Assembly: GCF_020509005.1 (NCBI RefSeq)
Contig: NC_063013.1
Location: forward strand, 6,386,001-6,450,000
Origin: Fulvia fulva
Taxonomy: Eukaryota > Ascomycota > Dothideomycetes > Mycosphaerellales > Mycosphaerellaceae
Length of the DNA stretch: 64,000 nt
Direction: 5' to 3'
Shown here: positions 21,740-32,534 of the stretch, one piece after another
How the letters are laid out: every line of letters starts with the position of its first letter
How positions within the stretch are numbered: position 1 is the stretch's first letter
Made by a program: the position numbers and the translations under genes
Notes under the pieces: generated by a model
Told to the model about the DNA's origin: nothing
The model's database searches: none
The model's input: only the letters and a program-made list of their open reading frames with translations

Positions 21740-24237
21740 TTACTCGTCAAGCTCCACATCAGGGCTCTCGCCCGGCTCGTGCCCCTGCTGCTGCCCGCTG
21801 CCGTCGCCACCGTCCTCATTCTCTCCACCCTGCTCTGCTTGCTCAGTGTCTGCTGTACCGTCGCCACTGGTCTCCTGCTCCGCCTTTCCACCCTCATCAT
21901 CCTCCTTGCCACCTTCGGCATCCTTCGTCTTCTCCTTCGTCTCATCCTTCCAGCGCACCTTCACACCCGCAGCCCACTTCGCCTCATCGGCCTTCAGTCT
22001 GCTAACGAGACTGTTGATCCCAGACTCATCTCTCTGCAGCGTGCCCTTGAGGCCAAAGGCCTTGTTGAAAGCTTTAGCGATCGTCCTGTACGACTCTTTC
22101 TTATCGCGGACCAGCTCCCACACCCACTTCTTCTGCTCGGAGGTATAGCGTTCTCGCGAGTCTGGTCTCTTCTGTCTCCAATCTTGGCGAATCCTAGTCT
22201 GCTCGGCCCAGCGGTTGAGCTTTTCGACGAGCTTGATGTCCTCCCAGCCTCCCGGTGCGTCGAGTTCGTGGGAGCCTTTCCAGCGTTCCCAGCGGCCACC
22301 TTTGAGGTAGATCCATGTGCGGTGTGGTTGTGGGACGTTGCCATTGGCTTCGCCGTGAGTGTCGACGGTTGGTCTAGCGCGGGCGACGTCGAGGGTGATC
22401 TTCTTGATGAAGTTCTTCTTGCCGACCATGCGCGTCTGGTATTGGCCACGATCGTCATGTGCGGTCTGATCATGTGCTGGTGTGCCATCGTTTGGTGGCC
22501 AATGTGCCAGGCCTGTGACGGGATCAATGCCGAAGCCGCGATCTACTTCGACGCCATCGACGGGGTCCAAATCGTCGAACTCGTCGTCCGAGAGCACGGT
22601 CACTCCTCCATTGTTGGTGGTAGTGGGCGCGTCGGGCACCCAGACGATGTCGACAGAACCGGTCGGGTCGGCGAGTGGATCGCCGCCAAGAGCGACCAAG
22701 CGGTTGTGATGCAAGCGCACTCTCCAGATGTCTTCGGCTGTTGGGTTGTGATTGCCAGCTAGATGCGGTGCAGCCCAAGCTTGATCGCCGAAGTTGATTG
22801 TGGCAAGATTCTGCGATTCAGGGGATAGATAGTACCACTCGCCATCGCCAGGGGGCTGCACAGGCGGGTTGAGGTACCCATTGACGGTATTGGGCGACCA
22901 TCTGACCAGTACTGGCGATGTGCCAGGCTGCAGACCTCGACGAAGGGCACCGTTTGCTATGCATTGTGCTGCATGGTGAGCATCGTTGAACTCCAAGATC
23001 TGTGCATTTATCTCATCGATCTCCGTGAGATACTCAAATGTGCCATCACCATGGCAAGGGCCTCTCGGGTTGAGGACAGCTCTGTTGGCTCTAGCATTCT
23101 CAATGGTCTCCAAGCGTCGTAGATCGTTTCGTGGCGGTATCGATGTTGATGCTGAGCCGTTGTTTGCTCGAGGCTCGAGGACGTACGAGGCATGTACTGC
23201 CGAGTCAATCCATCCCACAAGCTCAGAGACGATCTGCGGTAGTCCCAGACTCGACGGATCATGGTGCACCGTGATGCGGCCTGATGGCCATACGATCACA
23301 CGTCGGTCGTTGCCCAGAAAGTTGGTGGCTGGGAACATTCTCGCCAAACGCAATTGCTCTTCCTCGCTGAGCTGGTAGAGAAACGCCCCCTGTCTGCCAT
23401 GATCACCGGCATCTGGGACTTGCGGTGTGTGAGGATACCTCACCTCAAGATAATGCTCCGAGGTTCTTGGTTCTGTGGCATCATGGGCAATGCCCAAATC
23501 CTCCGCCTCTTGCGGCAAATCCATCATCTCCATGTGGCTGCCAGAGAAGAACCACGACGGCAGGTTGCTGTCACGCAGGTACTGGTTGTACCATTGCGTG
23601 GTGTATGGTTGCTGGCCGTGGAGTGCCGGCACGCGCGTGATGCGACGCCATCGCCCGTTGGCATCGCGGATGGCCGCCAGATGCGGCGGGCTGAGCAGTG
23701 CCACGGCCTGTGGATCGTGGCCGTATAGGCGGAGCGTAAACTCGTAGCCCTCTGGGCGGGCTGACATGTCGGCCAGGTCTCGACGGGCACGGTATCGCTG
23801 CACGAGGGTGTCCCTCTGCTCCGTGTTGCCCTCTTCGAAGGGATCTATATCGTTTGTCAGCATGGCACGTGAAAGCTGCAGTGTCACAGGTGGAATTGGA
23901 ATGCAGTATGTGAGGTTTGTGCTGCAACAGGTGAGGTTTGTGCTGCAACAGGTGAGGTTTGCATTAAAGGTAATGACTTACGCTGGCTGCCCTCCAGCAG
24001 GTTCCCGAACGTGCGGACGACGGGATCGTCCTCAGCCCCTAGGGCAACGTTGTCCGGCATGGTGCTTGTTGCTGCTGTTGCGGCGGGAGCGACAGCAGGC
24101 GCGGGAGGTGGTGGCGCGGTGCCTGTGGTGGGAGCGCCTTCGTCGGCGGCATTGTTGGTGGTGGACGTGGTGGTCCGGGCCTTCTTGTTGGTGGAGGGGG
24201 CGGAGGGAGAGGACTCGCGACGCTTCTTGGGAGCCAT
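21740..24237 (-). CDS. Unrecognised 786-aa protein with an HTH-like segment, probably nuclear
   Basis: Two exons, 23982-24237 and 21740-23844, joined by a 137-bp intron. I chose the acceptor gatatag at 23845 because only it restores phase and it has a tgctgac branch site 15 bases before. The N-terminus has basic clusters (APKKRRESS and NKKARTT) typical of nuclear targeting, then an A/T/P-rich stretch. Residues about 90-600 are of mixed composition without a family I can name. Near 640-700, YTSEQKKWVWELVRDKK, then YRTIAKAFNKAFGL, then SLVSRLKADE looks like a three-helix HTH/Myb-like fold. The last 80 residues are E/G/D-rich and disordered. It ends 192 bases from the antiporter gene, in convergent orientation. 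DNA binding is inference. Confidence 0.72.
23911..23961. repeat. 21-bp tandem repeat, 2.4 copies, inside an intron
   Basis: The unit tgaggtttgtgctgcaacag plus one g occurs at 23911-23931 and identically at 23932-23952, with a partial third at 23953. It falls in the intron of the unrecognised gene. Each unit, read on the minus strand, contains a ttgcag acceptor-like site. Both acceptors are in the wrong phase for the downstream frame. Confidence 0.85.
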
Positions 24238-25149
24238 ATTGGCGATGTGAATGTCGCCAATATTGTGCAAGTTGTCGGGAGGAGAAAGTTTAGAAAGGGA
24301 ATCTGGTGGGTTGTGTGTTTTGAGTGTCGTGGTCAATGCGGCGGGCAAAAGGTCTTCCCCGAGCATGTGAAAGAGGAAGCAAACGCGCCTGACCCTTCTG
24401 AAAGCCTTGCCTGCCCGAGTTTAGCCACTCGCGACAATCACCATTCACTGGTCATGCTGCACCAAGCAGTCCTCGATGATCGTGTCTTTATGCACATTCG
24501 ACAATGCCTCTAATATAGACTCGCGTGATGGGTCGTCTGCTGAAGATGTCAACACGTCGTCACGCATCCCCTCCCGCTCATGCTACACCACACCACCCCA
24601 ACCAACCGCCTCGCCTTCACACGCAACGCAACGATCTCGGACTCCACCCGCGCGAAGGCACATTTGCTGAAGAATAACGAACACACACATATCGCTTCGC
24701 GCTGTAGATACCTTCTTGTATCCGCGCTGCACCAGACGACTCGAGAGGACCGTGTCTCTGTTGCCTACAATCGTCTGGCGCAGATCGAAGCTCGCGCGAC
24801 GTCGCTTCAGCTGGGGGCGGTACTTGTGTATTCACTGTGCCAGGACGACGGGGAGGACGGTGTCTTTTGTGAGAATGTAGACGTAGGATCGAGAGGACAT
24901 GGCGCGTCATCGTTTCCGGCAGAGGAAGGCTTTCCATACCAGGACAATGGCGAGGAACGGTGTCTCTTGTGACAATGTAGAAGTGGGATCGAGAGGACAT
25001 GGCGCGCCATCGCTTCCGACAGAGGTAAGAGGTAGGCTCTCCAGAGAACGAGGGACCCGGCAATTCGAGAGGGACGTGGCCCATCCACGCGGACTGGTTT
25101 GGAATCGAGATGGGTCTCTTGCAGTATGATATGATACATATGTACATGT
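24238..25149. other. Intergenic region with a 99-bp tandem repeat
   Basis: Two copies of an imperfect 99-bp unit start at about 24841 and 24940. They share ggtgtct, then tgtga-aatgtaga, then gggatcgagaggacatggcg and tcagag-like ends. A more diverged copy seems to begin near 24731. The array lies 5' of the unrecognised minus-strand gene and 3' of the Mhr1 gene. Nothing else is seen here. Confidence 0.7.
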
Positions 25150-27196
25150 TTAGACCGTAGGCTGCTGGTCCACAGTAGCATCAACAGGCAAAGGCGCGAG
25201 CTTGAACTTGTTCTTCGCCTTCTTCAGGTCCTGGTTGGCACGCTTGTCCCAAGATTCCTTGCTAGCCATCTGTCGAACCCGGCCCAAGATCTCCTCTTGA
25301 ATCTTCTGCAGCCTTTCGGGGTCTTCTTCCTCGACGAATTCTTCCGCCACCTCTGGCGCTGCCTCCAGCTCTTCACCTTCCACTTCTGCCGCTTCCACAT
25401 CAGATGGGTCCCTACCAGGTAAGAAGCCGGATTCAATCTCTTGAGCCTCCACGAACTTCCACGGCTTGTCAACTCGTGCTTGCAAGCCCATCTCTGCTCT
25501 GAGTCTTTCCACCTTCTCCGCGGTAGTCTCGTCCAGCTGGAAGTTCTCGCGCCTGCCCTTCCATGACAACGCCCTGAATTCAGCTACTGTCTCGGTGTCG
25601 ACAAGTGGAGGACTTCGCGTAGTGTAGCCCATCCGCTCATGCTGCACCGCATCCGGCCATGAGGCGGCGTACTCGGCGTCCGTGATGTTCGCCCACTTGA
25701 CTGTGATGCCCTTTGATGTGTAGACGGGCCTGTTCCAGCGCTCAGCTTCTCTGCGCACCCATCCACGTTTTGGCAGGTATTCAGGGTCGCGCTTGATAGG
25801 GTCGAACTTCTCTGCGTACCACAGCATCTTTGCCCTTTTGTAAGCTGGTAGCAATTGCTCTGACGACGCTGCTTCTCTTGCCGACGCTGTTTCTCTTGCC
25901 AACGCTGCGTCTCGCGCCAACGCTGCTTCTCTTGCCACCGCTGCATCTCTCGCGACCGCTACTTCTCTCGCTGCCTCTTTTGCCAATGCTGCTTTCTCTG
26001 CCGATGCTGCTTCACTTGCGGACTCTGCTTTTGCTTCTGCTGCCGATGCTGTTTCTCTTGCCGATGCGGCTTCGACTGCCGACGCTGCCAACGCTGCTTC
26101 TGCCGTGTCTGCCGCGTCTGCTGCTTCGGTTGCTGCTCCTTCAATGTACGCTGGGTTTGCTTTTGCCTCTTCCACTGCCTTTGCCGCCCACTGCATCCTT
26201 TCATGTCGCTGCTCGGCTTCCTCGAAGCTCTCTTCCGCCTCGGCTGTGGGCTCTTCCACCTCGGCTGAGTTCTTCCTCTCTTTCGGTCTCCCTCGACGCT
26301 CTGCAATCTGGTTTGAGAGTGTCTCAAGCCCACCGTTCTTCACCTCTTGAGCCAGACGCTCAATCTCTAAGCTAGCCGGAGGTACTTCTTTGGCCACTTG
26401 TGCTGCACGTCGCATCTTTTGGAGTTGCTGTCTGGTAACGACAATTTGTTTCTTAAGCTTTCCTCTTCGGCCTTCAGTACCATGCTGTCGCAGTTCTTGC
26501 AGCGTCTTGCAGAGTTCTTCAATCTGGGTCTCAATCTTCTCAATGCTTCCGTTGTCCGCTTCTTGAGCGAGGCGCTCCATCTCTTCAAGCGATCGTGTCC
26601 GCCACTCGTCTGCGTGCTTCTGCTTGGCCTCGGCAGTCGTTGCGCCCAGCTCTTCTTGCTCAGTCAAGACGGCCGCCAGGTCTGCAATGCTGTTCGCCTT
26701 CTGGTCCATGACCATCTTGAGCTTCATCTTGTGCTTTTGGCGCTTCATGATGTCGTAGACAGTCTCCTTCTTGCTGCCTCCTCGGTCCTCGAGCTTCTTC
26801 TTCTCCCTTTCAATCTCCTTGTCGGTCATGTTCCGCGTCATCATGGCTGTTTGCTCCCATGATAGCTCGTGGAGTTTGCGATATTCTCGCAGCTTCCTGA
26901 GGGCATGGATGCCTTGCTTTGCACCGTGTGGCGTTGCGGGAAGCTCGACGCTGTATAGCGGTCGCCATAAGTCCTTTCGTAGCTGTGGAGGCGTGTGGTT
27001 CGCGCCCAGGTCTGGAAGTTGCTTTAATGCCGTGTTCTGATGGGTGTTAGCTGTTGAGCCTTCAGTATCGAAAGACAGATGGTGTGCATACATCAAGCGT
27101 GCGTGATAGTGAATACAAGACCTGGTTCGTCCGGACGTTGCAGAAGGCGTAGACGAAGCGCCCGTGAGGGACGATCTCCTTCTGGATGGCGCTCAT
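25150..27196 (-). CDS. MHR1: Mhr1/mL67: mitoribosomal protein and mtDNA recombination factor
   Basis: Two exons, 27092-27196 and 25150-27036, with a 55-bp intron; 663 aa. Mhr1 (mL67) is a protein of the fungal mitochondrial large subunit and in yeast also promotes homologous pairing of mtDNA. The family block is at the N-terminus: GRFVYAFCNVRTNQVLYSLS in exon 1, then NTALKQLPDLGANHTPPQLR and KDLWRPLYSVELP, then ALRKLREYRKLHELSW. The first exon is too short to stand alone but supplies the start MSAIQKEIVPHG. Residues about 330-430 are an Ala-rich run of AxEA/AxxA heptad-like units, and flanking regions are K/E-rich coiled coil. The protein is far longer than yeast Mhr1 (about 226 aa, from memory). 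The extension is probably lineage-specific and its role is unknown. Confidence 0.85.
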
Positions 27197-28194
27197 CTTA
27201 CCTGTGTATGTCGTTCAGTCCGGCACAAGTTATCGTTGGGTCATGGTCGATGGCAATGGCTACACGGAGCTCGTGTCAGTGTCAATGCATCTAAGAGGTC
27301 ACATCGCCGCGGAGGTGCGAGTCACGTGGCCGAGATCCTAGCCGACGATCGGAAACACGCGACATCATACATGAAGGTGATCAACATGCTGTGACGTTCT
27401 TATCCGAACACACCGCCGGCTTGGCGCTCAGCTTTGTATTTAGAGTTTTCTCAGGTAGCTTTTCTGTATCTCAGATTCACACTCGCCAAGGTTCTCACAA
27501 TGCGCAAGCACAACAACGACACCAACACGGACGGCAAGCTTTCCTCACCTGTGACTATGGCCTGGGTCTCACACCACGCATCTTCTCACGTCAACATGCA
27601 ACCGCAGAGTCGGTCAGGCTACCTGCCATCTCATCCAACGATGACACCTGTGGCTGCTTGCTGACACCAATGCCAGCAGGAGTTGATCAGCCACGCCCTT
27701 TCAATTGACTCATTCTCGTGATTTGCGCTGGGAAAGGTTAGAGTGTACATGTAGCGGTGCAGTGTACGGTAAGGCATAGCGACTGCTGACAGTGCATGGT
27801 AAGAAGAGGCCGCGCTGAGACGCCATTGGTCGTGTACGGTAGGTGCAGGCTTGCGAGCTCGTGTATAGCAGCATCAGGCGGGCTTTTGTACTGCGTTCAT
27901 GTCACCTGCAATTCCGGGGAACAAAGACTTCAAAGACTGCATCCGCACACAGAAAAGGTTCTTTCTGATCAAATATTGAGAAATACTCCTAGACTGGGCT
28001 TCAAACTCATCGACTGTCCAGGACTTACACTACATAAGACACAACATCTTCCCATACAACCATCACAACCTCAACCCACTGCCAACAACACCTACTCGGA
28101 AGGCCACACTGCACCCATAGCCACTGGCTCAGCCTCAACACGCCACTATCTCGGCATTTCAACCAACAACCCAGCCTCACCTCACTCAAACACC
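27197..28194. other. Intergenic region, 1.0 kb
   Basis: Divergent promoter region of MHR1 and of the small ORF at 28195. The last 200 bases are rich in CA/CT, as in many fungal 5' leaders. Overlapping ORFs at 27391-27708 and 27796-28194 look non-coding. Confidence 0.45.
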
Positions 28195-28449
28195 ATGTCC
28201 TCCCCCAACTCAGCCCGCAAGGACTCCGCCAGCCAACGCGAATTCGACCGTCTAAAGGAGCAACACAGTGCTCTTGGCGGAACGGCTTCTGGCTACTCCC
28301 ACGACGACGACAATAGCGAGCAGTCTGCGTGGCCGGACCTGCCAGAGCGGAGGCGATCTTCCACTTCGTTCAAGGAGACGGCCAAGAAGTTCAAGCCGAC
28401 GAAAGCTGGGTATAGGAAGTTTCAGGATATTGTGTTGGGGATTGTTTGA
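28195..28449 (+). CDS. Small hydrophilic protein, 84 aa
   Basis: Short ORF with start context aacaccATGtcc and the S/D/E-rich N-terminus MSSPNSARKDSASQREFDRL. It continues with an acidic middle (HDDDNSEQSAWPD) and a basic end (SSTSFKETAKKFKPTKAGYR, then KFQDIVLGIV). Codons are C-ending at the beginning and G/T-ending at the end, a pattern shared with clear genes in this window, which supports coding. The open frame extends upstream to 27796, but that part is repetitive in T/S/H/P and unlike a protein. No family recognised. I would expect a disordered protein with a helical C-terminus. Confidence 0.5.
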   Translation: MSSPNSARKDSASQREFDRLKEQHSALGGTASGYSHDDDNSEQSAWPDLPERRRSSTSFKETAKKFKPTKAGYRKFQDIVLGIV

Positions 28450-28927
28450 GGAGAGATGTGACGAGGGATCTCGGGGTGCTCATATGGGACTTTGGAACCG
28501 ATCTTGGGACGTTTGATAGAGGCGTTCTGAAAAGCGAATATACCTTACTTCTTTCATCGATTGTACAGTCTGGGCATGATGTGAACAAGCTTTTCTGACT
28601 ACCCCTTCTCCTTCACGTCGCCTTCATTTTGTTCACCTTCATCTCGTTACACACTGTTCCAGTGCCTGCTGCTATCGCTCATTCATCACAGCCTTGAGCG
28701 CACCACAGCCCTTTAGACACTACGCTCCACCCGTGCCTATTCGCACCCACTGCAAATATCCTCCTCCCCTCGTCCCACCATCAGCCCTATCCGATCTCGA
28801 CACGCCATCAACCCCAGGCTCTTCAAACCTCATCACCTCCCCTTCGGTCCGCACAGCAACTACCCTGCTACCCCCATAGCGATTCGTCTGTGCTGCCGTG
28901 TGACATAGAAGACACGACGGAACAGCT
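28450..28927. other. Intergenic region, 478 bp
   Basis: 3' flank of the small ORF and of the F-box pseudogene (convergent). A Pro/Ser-rich frame at 28694-28879 lacks an ATG. Nothing supported. Confidence 0.4.
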
Positions 28928-29790
28928 CTAGGGGAGAATGCGTCCATCCTGAGTGAATACAACGTCCACGTTCCCGTCTTTTGGATCGCCGATGCGTAGG
29001 TCTTGTAGACTAGGGGATGCGAGAGGATGGAAGAAATGTGTAGCGAACGTGTTGAGTTTGTGGTGGTAGAGCTGGACACTCCGCGGTCCTGGGTTGTTGT
29101 CCGTGGGGTGACTGATGGGCCAGGTATTGATGTGGAGGGTCGACAGGCTGGGAATAGGTTGGAGGTGGAAGAGGATTTTGGGATGGTCGTTTGTGATGCC
29201 TGGGTTTAAGTCATTGATGGAGATTTCTGGGAGAGATAGCTGTAGCTTTCGCAAGTTGAGGTAAGTGGACGCGATAGTACAAACATCGTCCTCACACAGC
29301 GCCCAGTACTCCTCTCTATCGAAGTTCCCGAACAGTCTGCGCCAACAGACCCATACGTCGCAATATAGCTGCATGCTTCTTGAGGCACTTGAGATTGAGC
29401 ACCTTCTCGCACCCTCTAGTCTTGAGATAGAGGTATCGTGAGGCACTGAAACTCTGGAGGAAGTACGAAATGTCTCGCTCAGATGCTGTCTACTCGTCAT
29501 CTTTGCTGTCTTCGAAATAGAAGGCTTCAAGGGCAGACTTGTGTGCCCTGGACATCTTCATGAGATGCCGCAAAGAGCTGCTGGACTCGTTGCCGTGCGT
29601 TAAGCTGAGCGAGCGGAACTTTATGCAGTCGATTTTCCTCACCAGTGTGCGTGCCGTGCCACCGAGTTGGGCGTGGACGAGTCGTAGTTCATGTAGTTCA
29701 TGTAGTTCAAGGAAAGTGACTGTTAAGCCGAGGATGTGAACGGAGTTCTCTGCGCTCGTCTAGTCTGCATCCGATGTTGCGTTCAGGAGG
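28928..29790 (-). pseudogene. Decayed F-box/LRR-type gene, 5'-truncated
   Basis: Three stretches of F-box-family-like leucine-rich sequence follow each other on the minus strand but not in one frame. From about 29776 a frame reads VHILGLTVTFLELHELHELR and onward to ...ALEAFYFEDSKDDE, then meets TAG at 29490-29492. After the stop the same frame continues with FLQSFSASRYLYLKT and LKCLKKHAAILRRMGLL, and meets TAG near 29323. The coherent sequence then resumes in another frame (REEYWALCEDDVCTIAS, then LRKLQLSLPEISINDLN) and ends at 28928. No GT-AG pair removes the first stop, and no F-box is found upstream. Most likely a decayed copy of the F-box genes at 30-34 kb. Unrecognised introns are the alternative. 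Confidence 0.55.
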
Positions 29791-30110
29791 ATGCTTGTCT
29801 GGAGACGAGAGTGGGCAGGCTGATGGCGGGCACGGCCTGCGCGCTGCAGTGCCAAGACTCGAATCACAAGGTTAGCGGCTGCTGATGTGCATGTTGAGCG
29901 CAAGCCTTTGAGGCTTAGTACCGTTATGACCGGGATACATGAGATACATACCCTGATGACGATGTTGCTGATGACGGCTACGGCTTCTTGCACTCAATTG
30001 CTGTACGATCAAGTTTGCTGCGCTATCCTGCTCTAGTTGTAGACGAAGCTGCTGACCGGCTAACACAAGCAACCTTCACGACTCACTCGAAATATATCGC
30101 TCAAGCCTCA
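29791..30110. other. Intergenic region, 320 bp
   Basis: Lies between the F-box pseudogene and the 3' end of the next F-box gene. A short minus-strand frame at 29760-29993 contains an LSLKGLRS stretch that may be a further scrap of the decayed gene, but I cannot join it. Confidence 0.35.
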
Positions 30111-31925
30111 CTACTTTGGCACAAAGTAGTCGCGAGTTCCCAAGCCACCATCTGTGTCTCGCGCATGCCTCGCGACAGCCTCGAACCCCGGTGCCACGAA
30201 TCTCGCGGACTGCGCAGGAATTCGAATAGCACATGGCGCCGATCTTCCCCAGCAATCAGTCTGGTAGCCCTTGGAGTAGAATGCTCGGCCGTGGTCATGC
30301 TCAAAGCTGGTCTCATCTCTAGTGTCGTCGCTACTCTTGTTGAAGTAGACCCTGTTTGTGATCAATGTTTTGTCTCCAATGCACAGGAGCTTTGGCCGTT
30401 GACTCCGAGAGGGGCTCAATATGGCTAGATGCTGAAGTACTAGGCTGGCAAAGTTGTCCAAAGCATGCATGTAGTCCCGCTTGAAACGCTCGTCTCTGAC
30501 TTCGTTGTCTTCGACAGAGACCTCAGGCCAGTCCAGGATGTGAAGGACTTCGAGCTCAGGTATAGTAGCTATCAAGCCCTGTATTCCAATCAGCAAGACG
30601 TTATACACGGCATACAATGCACACTTACCAGTGTCTGCGCAAACAAGCAATTTGAGATTCCCGGCGCGAAGGAGGTGACCGATGTCTCAGGCAAAGCTAT
30701 CGCTAGCTCTGTCAGAGCCGTGCACTGCTCGAGTAGTGGTGCCAGTTCTGTTTTCGGAAAGCACGCTTGTGTGATATCTTCGTCATCGAATCCAATGGAA
30801 ACACGCAGGTGCTTCAGTGTCTGCGCGTGTCCATAGAGACACTTGGGACGGAACGTGTCATCGTCGCACCTGTGAACAGAGTTTGGTCAGCCATACTCAA
30901 GGGCTACGCGACAACGTATGATATTGTCCAGTCACATACCCTAATTTGAGGTCGAGCGACTCGAGCCCGGCGAAGCACCCCAGGAAAGCTTGAAGGCGTT
31001 TCGTGTCGCACTCTTCCCAGCACACACCAAAAGAGAAGTCCAACAGTGACACCGAGGGCGATCGTGCGTATAGACTTCGCAAGGTGTCCAGAAACTGTCC
31101 ATTGTTGGCACAGTCAACCATGTCGAGAGCCCGAAGTCGAGTCATATCCACATGTCGCAGCAAACGACTCTCTGCAACGGCCATGTCGATGTCCAACATG
31201 CTGAGGACCTGGAGTTGAGGTAGAAGAGGAGTCGATATGTGACTTTCTTCACCAAAGAACTTGTCCATCGTAAACTGTGTCCGCCCAAGCTCGTCATTCT
31301 TCAGCCGCTCCAAAGCAGGATCATCTGCTTCAGCTACCTCGCATCTGGGTATTCCGAGGACCTTGAGGCCAGGACGTGACTGGAGCACGCGGGCAGAAGT
31401 GTCCAAGTCGCTTGCTTGGCGAATCTGCTGCGGTACCTGCAATCTGTTCAAGAACCGGAAGTACTGACCCACATCTAGTCCCATCGGTAGACTAGATGGT
31501 CGGAACGACCCTGCAAGTATGCTCTCTAGTCGCTGTTGCCGCGTGCACAAGGCAAGCAGAGTCTCCGGCTCGAGTACCAGGGTGGCCGACGTCACAACAC
31601 GTTTTGGACGATTGTGTGGTATCAGCTGTAGTATAGCGCGAAGTGTTGCGTTTGCCTCGGCGGCCGCAGCTTCATTGTCGGAAGGTACGTCGCAAACAGC
31701 GACTTGCCTGACAAGCTGGTGTCCTGGATGATCGTAGCGAAAGAACATCGACTTCTTCTCCCATGCATCGTGTGGAAGAAGAACAGTCTCGTAGAGTGCT
31801 GGCATCGCCACATCACGCAGCTGTTTGCACGTGAGACACAGACTTTTGAGGTCAGTCAGACGAGGTATGTATCCGATGATGGTGGTCTGAACTTCTGGTG
31901 GAAGCGCAAAAATTGGAGGATTCAT
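30111..31925 (-). CDS. F-box protein with leucine-rich C-terminal region
   Basis: Three exons, 30940-31925, 30629-30869 and 30111-30578, with 70- and 50-bp introns; 564 aa. The F-box is at residues 5-45 (FALPPEVQTTIIGYIPRLTD, LKSLCLTCKQLRDVAMPALY). The neighbour at 32535-34282 has almost the same block (SLCLTCKQLRDVA in one, SRCLTCKQLRDVA in the other), so the two are duplicates. Later parts also align: an AxANxT-RxxLxLIP block and L-ILDWP/L-ILNWP near the last exon. Presumably an SCF ubiquitin-ligase substrate receptor. I chose MNPPIF as start since it lies just before the F-box; the frame upstream has another Met. Phases agree at all junctions. Confidence 0.85.
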
Positions 31926-32534
31926 CGTGATACAAGTCGAGTATGCGATTGTCGAGTAGCTGAGGAAGATGTGTGCTGTGCAGCTAGAGATCCTTTGGAC
32001 CAGGCGAAGTTTGGACTGGTGCAAGTTCGTGTTGGTCGTTCTTTGTGCAAGAAAGTATGACCAGCGAAAAGTGGTGCGTGATGAGAAGAGATTGCGAGGT
32101 CGAAGTGTTGGGCAGAATCGGAAGTGGTTGGGTCGCCGCGGCCCGATGCCGACGGCGCAAACAGCATGTGATTTCAGTGAATGCCAGCGCCGTTCATACC
32201 GCTTTTTGTGAATCGCGGCTGAGAGAGTAACCCCATCGGTCGCATGTTCGTGATGCAGCTTCCTTTCTTGGTCCAGTACATTACATGCTGTATCTATAGC
32301 CCAATGGCGAATTCCTACTGTGTGACAAGCGATCTTACCGGTGGAGACCGTCGTCTGACTTCTGAACCCTCGGCCTTGAAGCCTGACAGTAGGAACTCGA
32401 AAACGCTGGAATCATGCAAATCGCCCAGGATGCCAAAATGCTGGAAGCAGTCGCCCTGATGTCCCTCTCATACCCCACTCGACCTCAACGAAGTCGGGAA
32501 CATCTCTTCTTTGTTCATTGCCCATCCTCCTGCT
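31926..32534. other. Intergenic region, 609 bp
   Basis: Promoter of the F-box gene ending at 31925 and 3' flank of the next one. Nothing else supported. Confidence 0.45.

Noticed and set aside
25830..26375. 181-codon Leu-rich plus-strand ORF resembling a membrane protein
   Set aside because: It is the antisense of the GCT/GCA repeat coding the Ala-rich part of Mhr1, which reads as Leu-rich in this frame.
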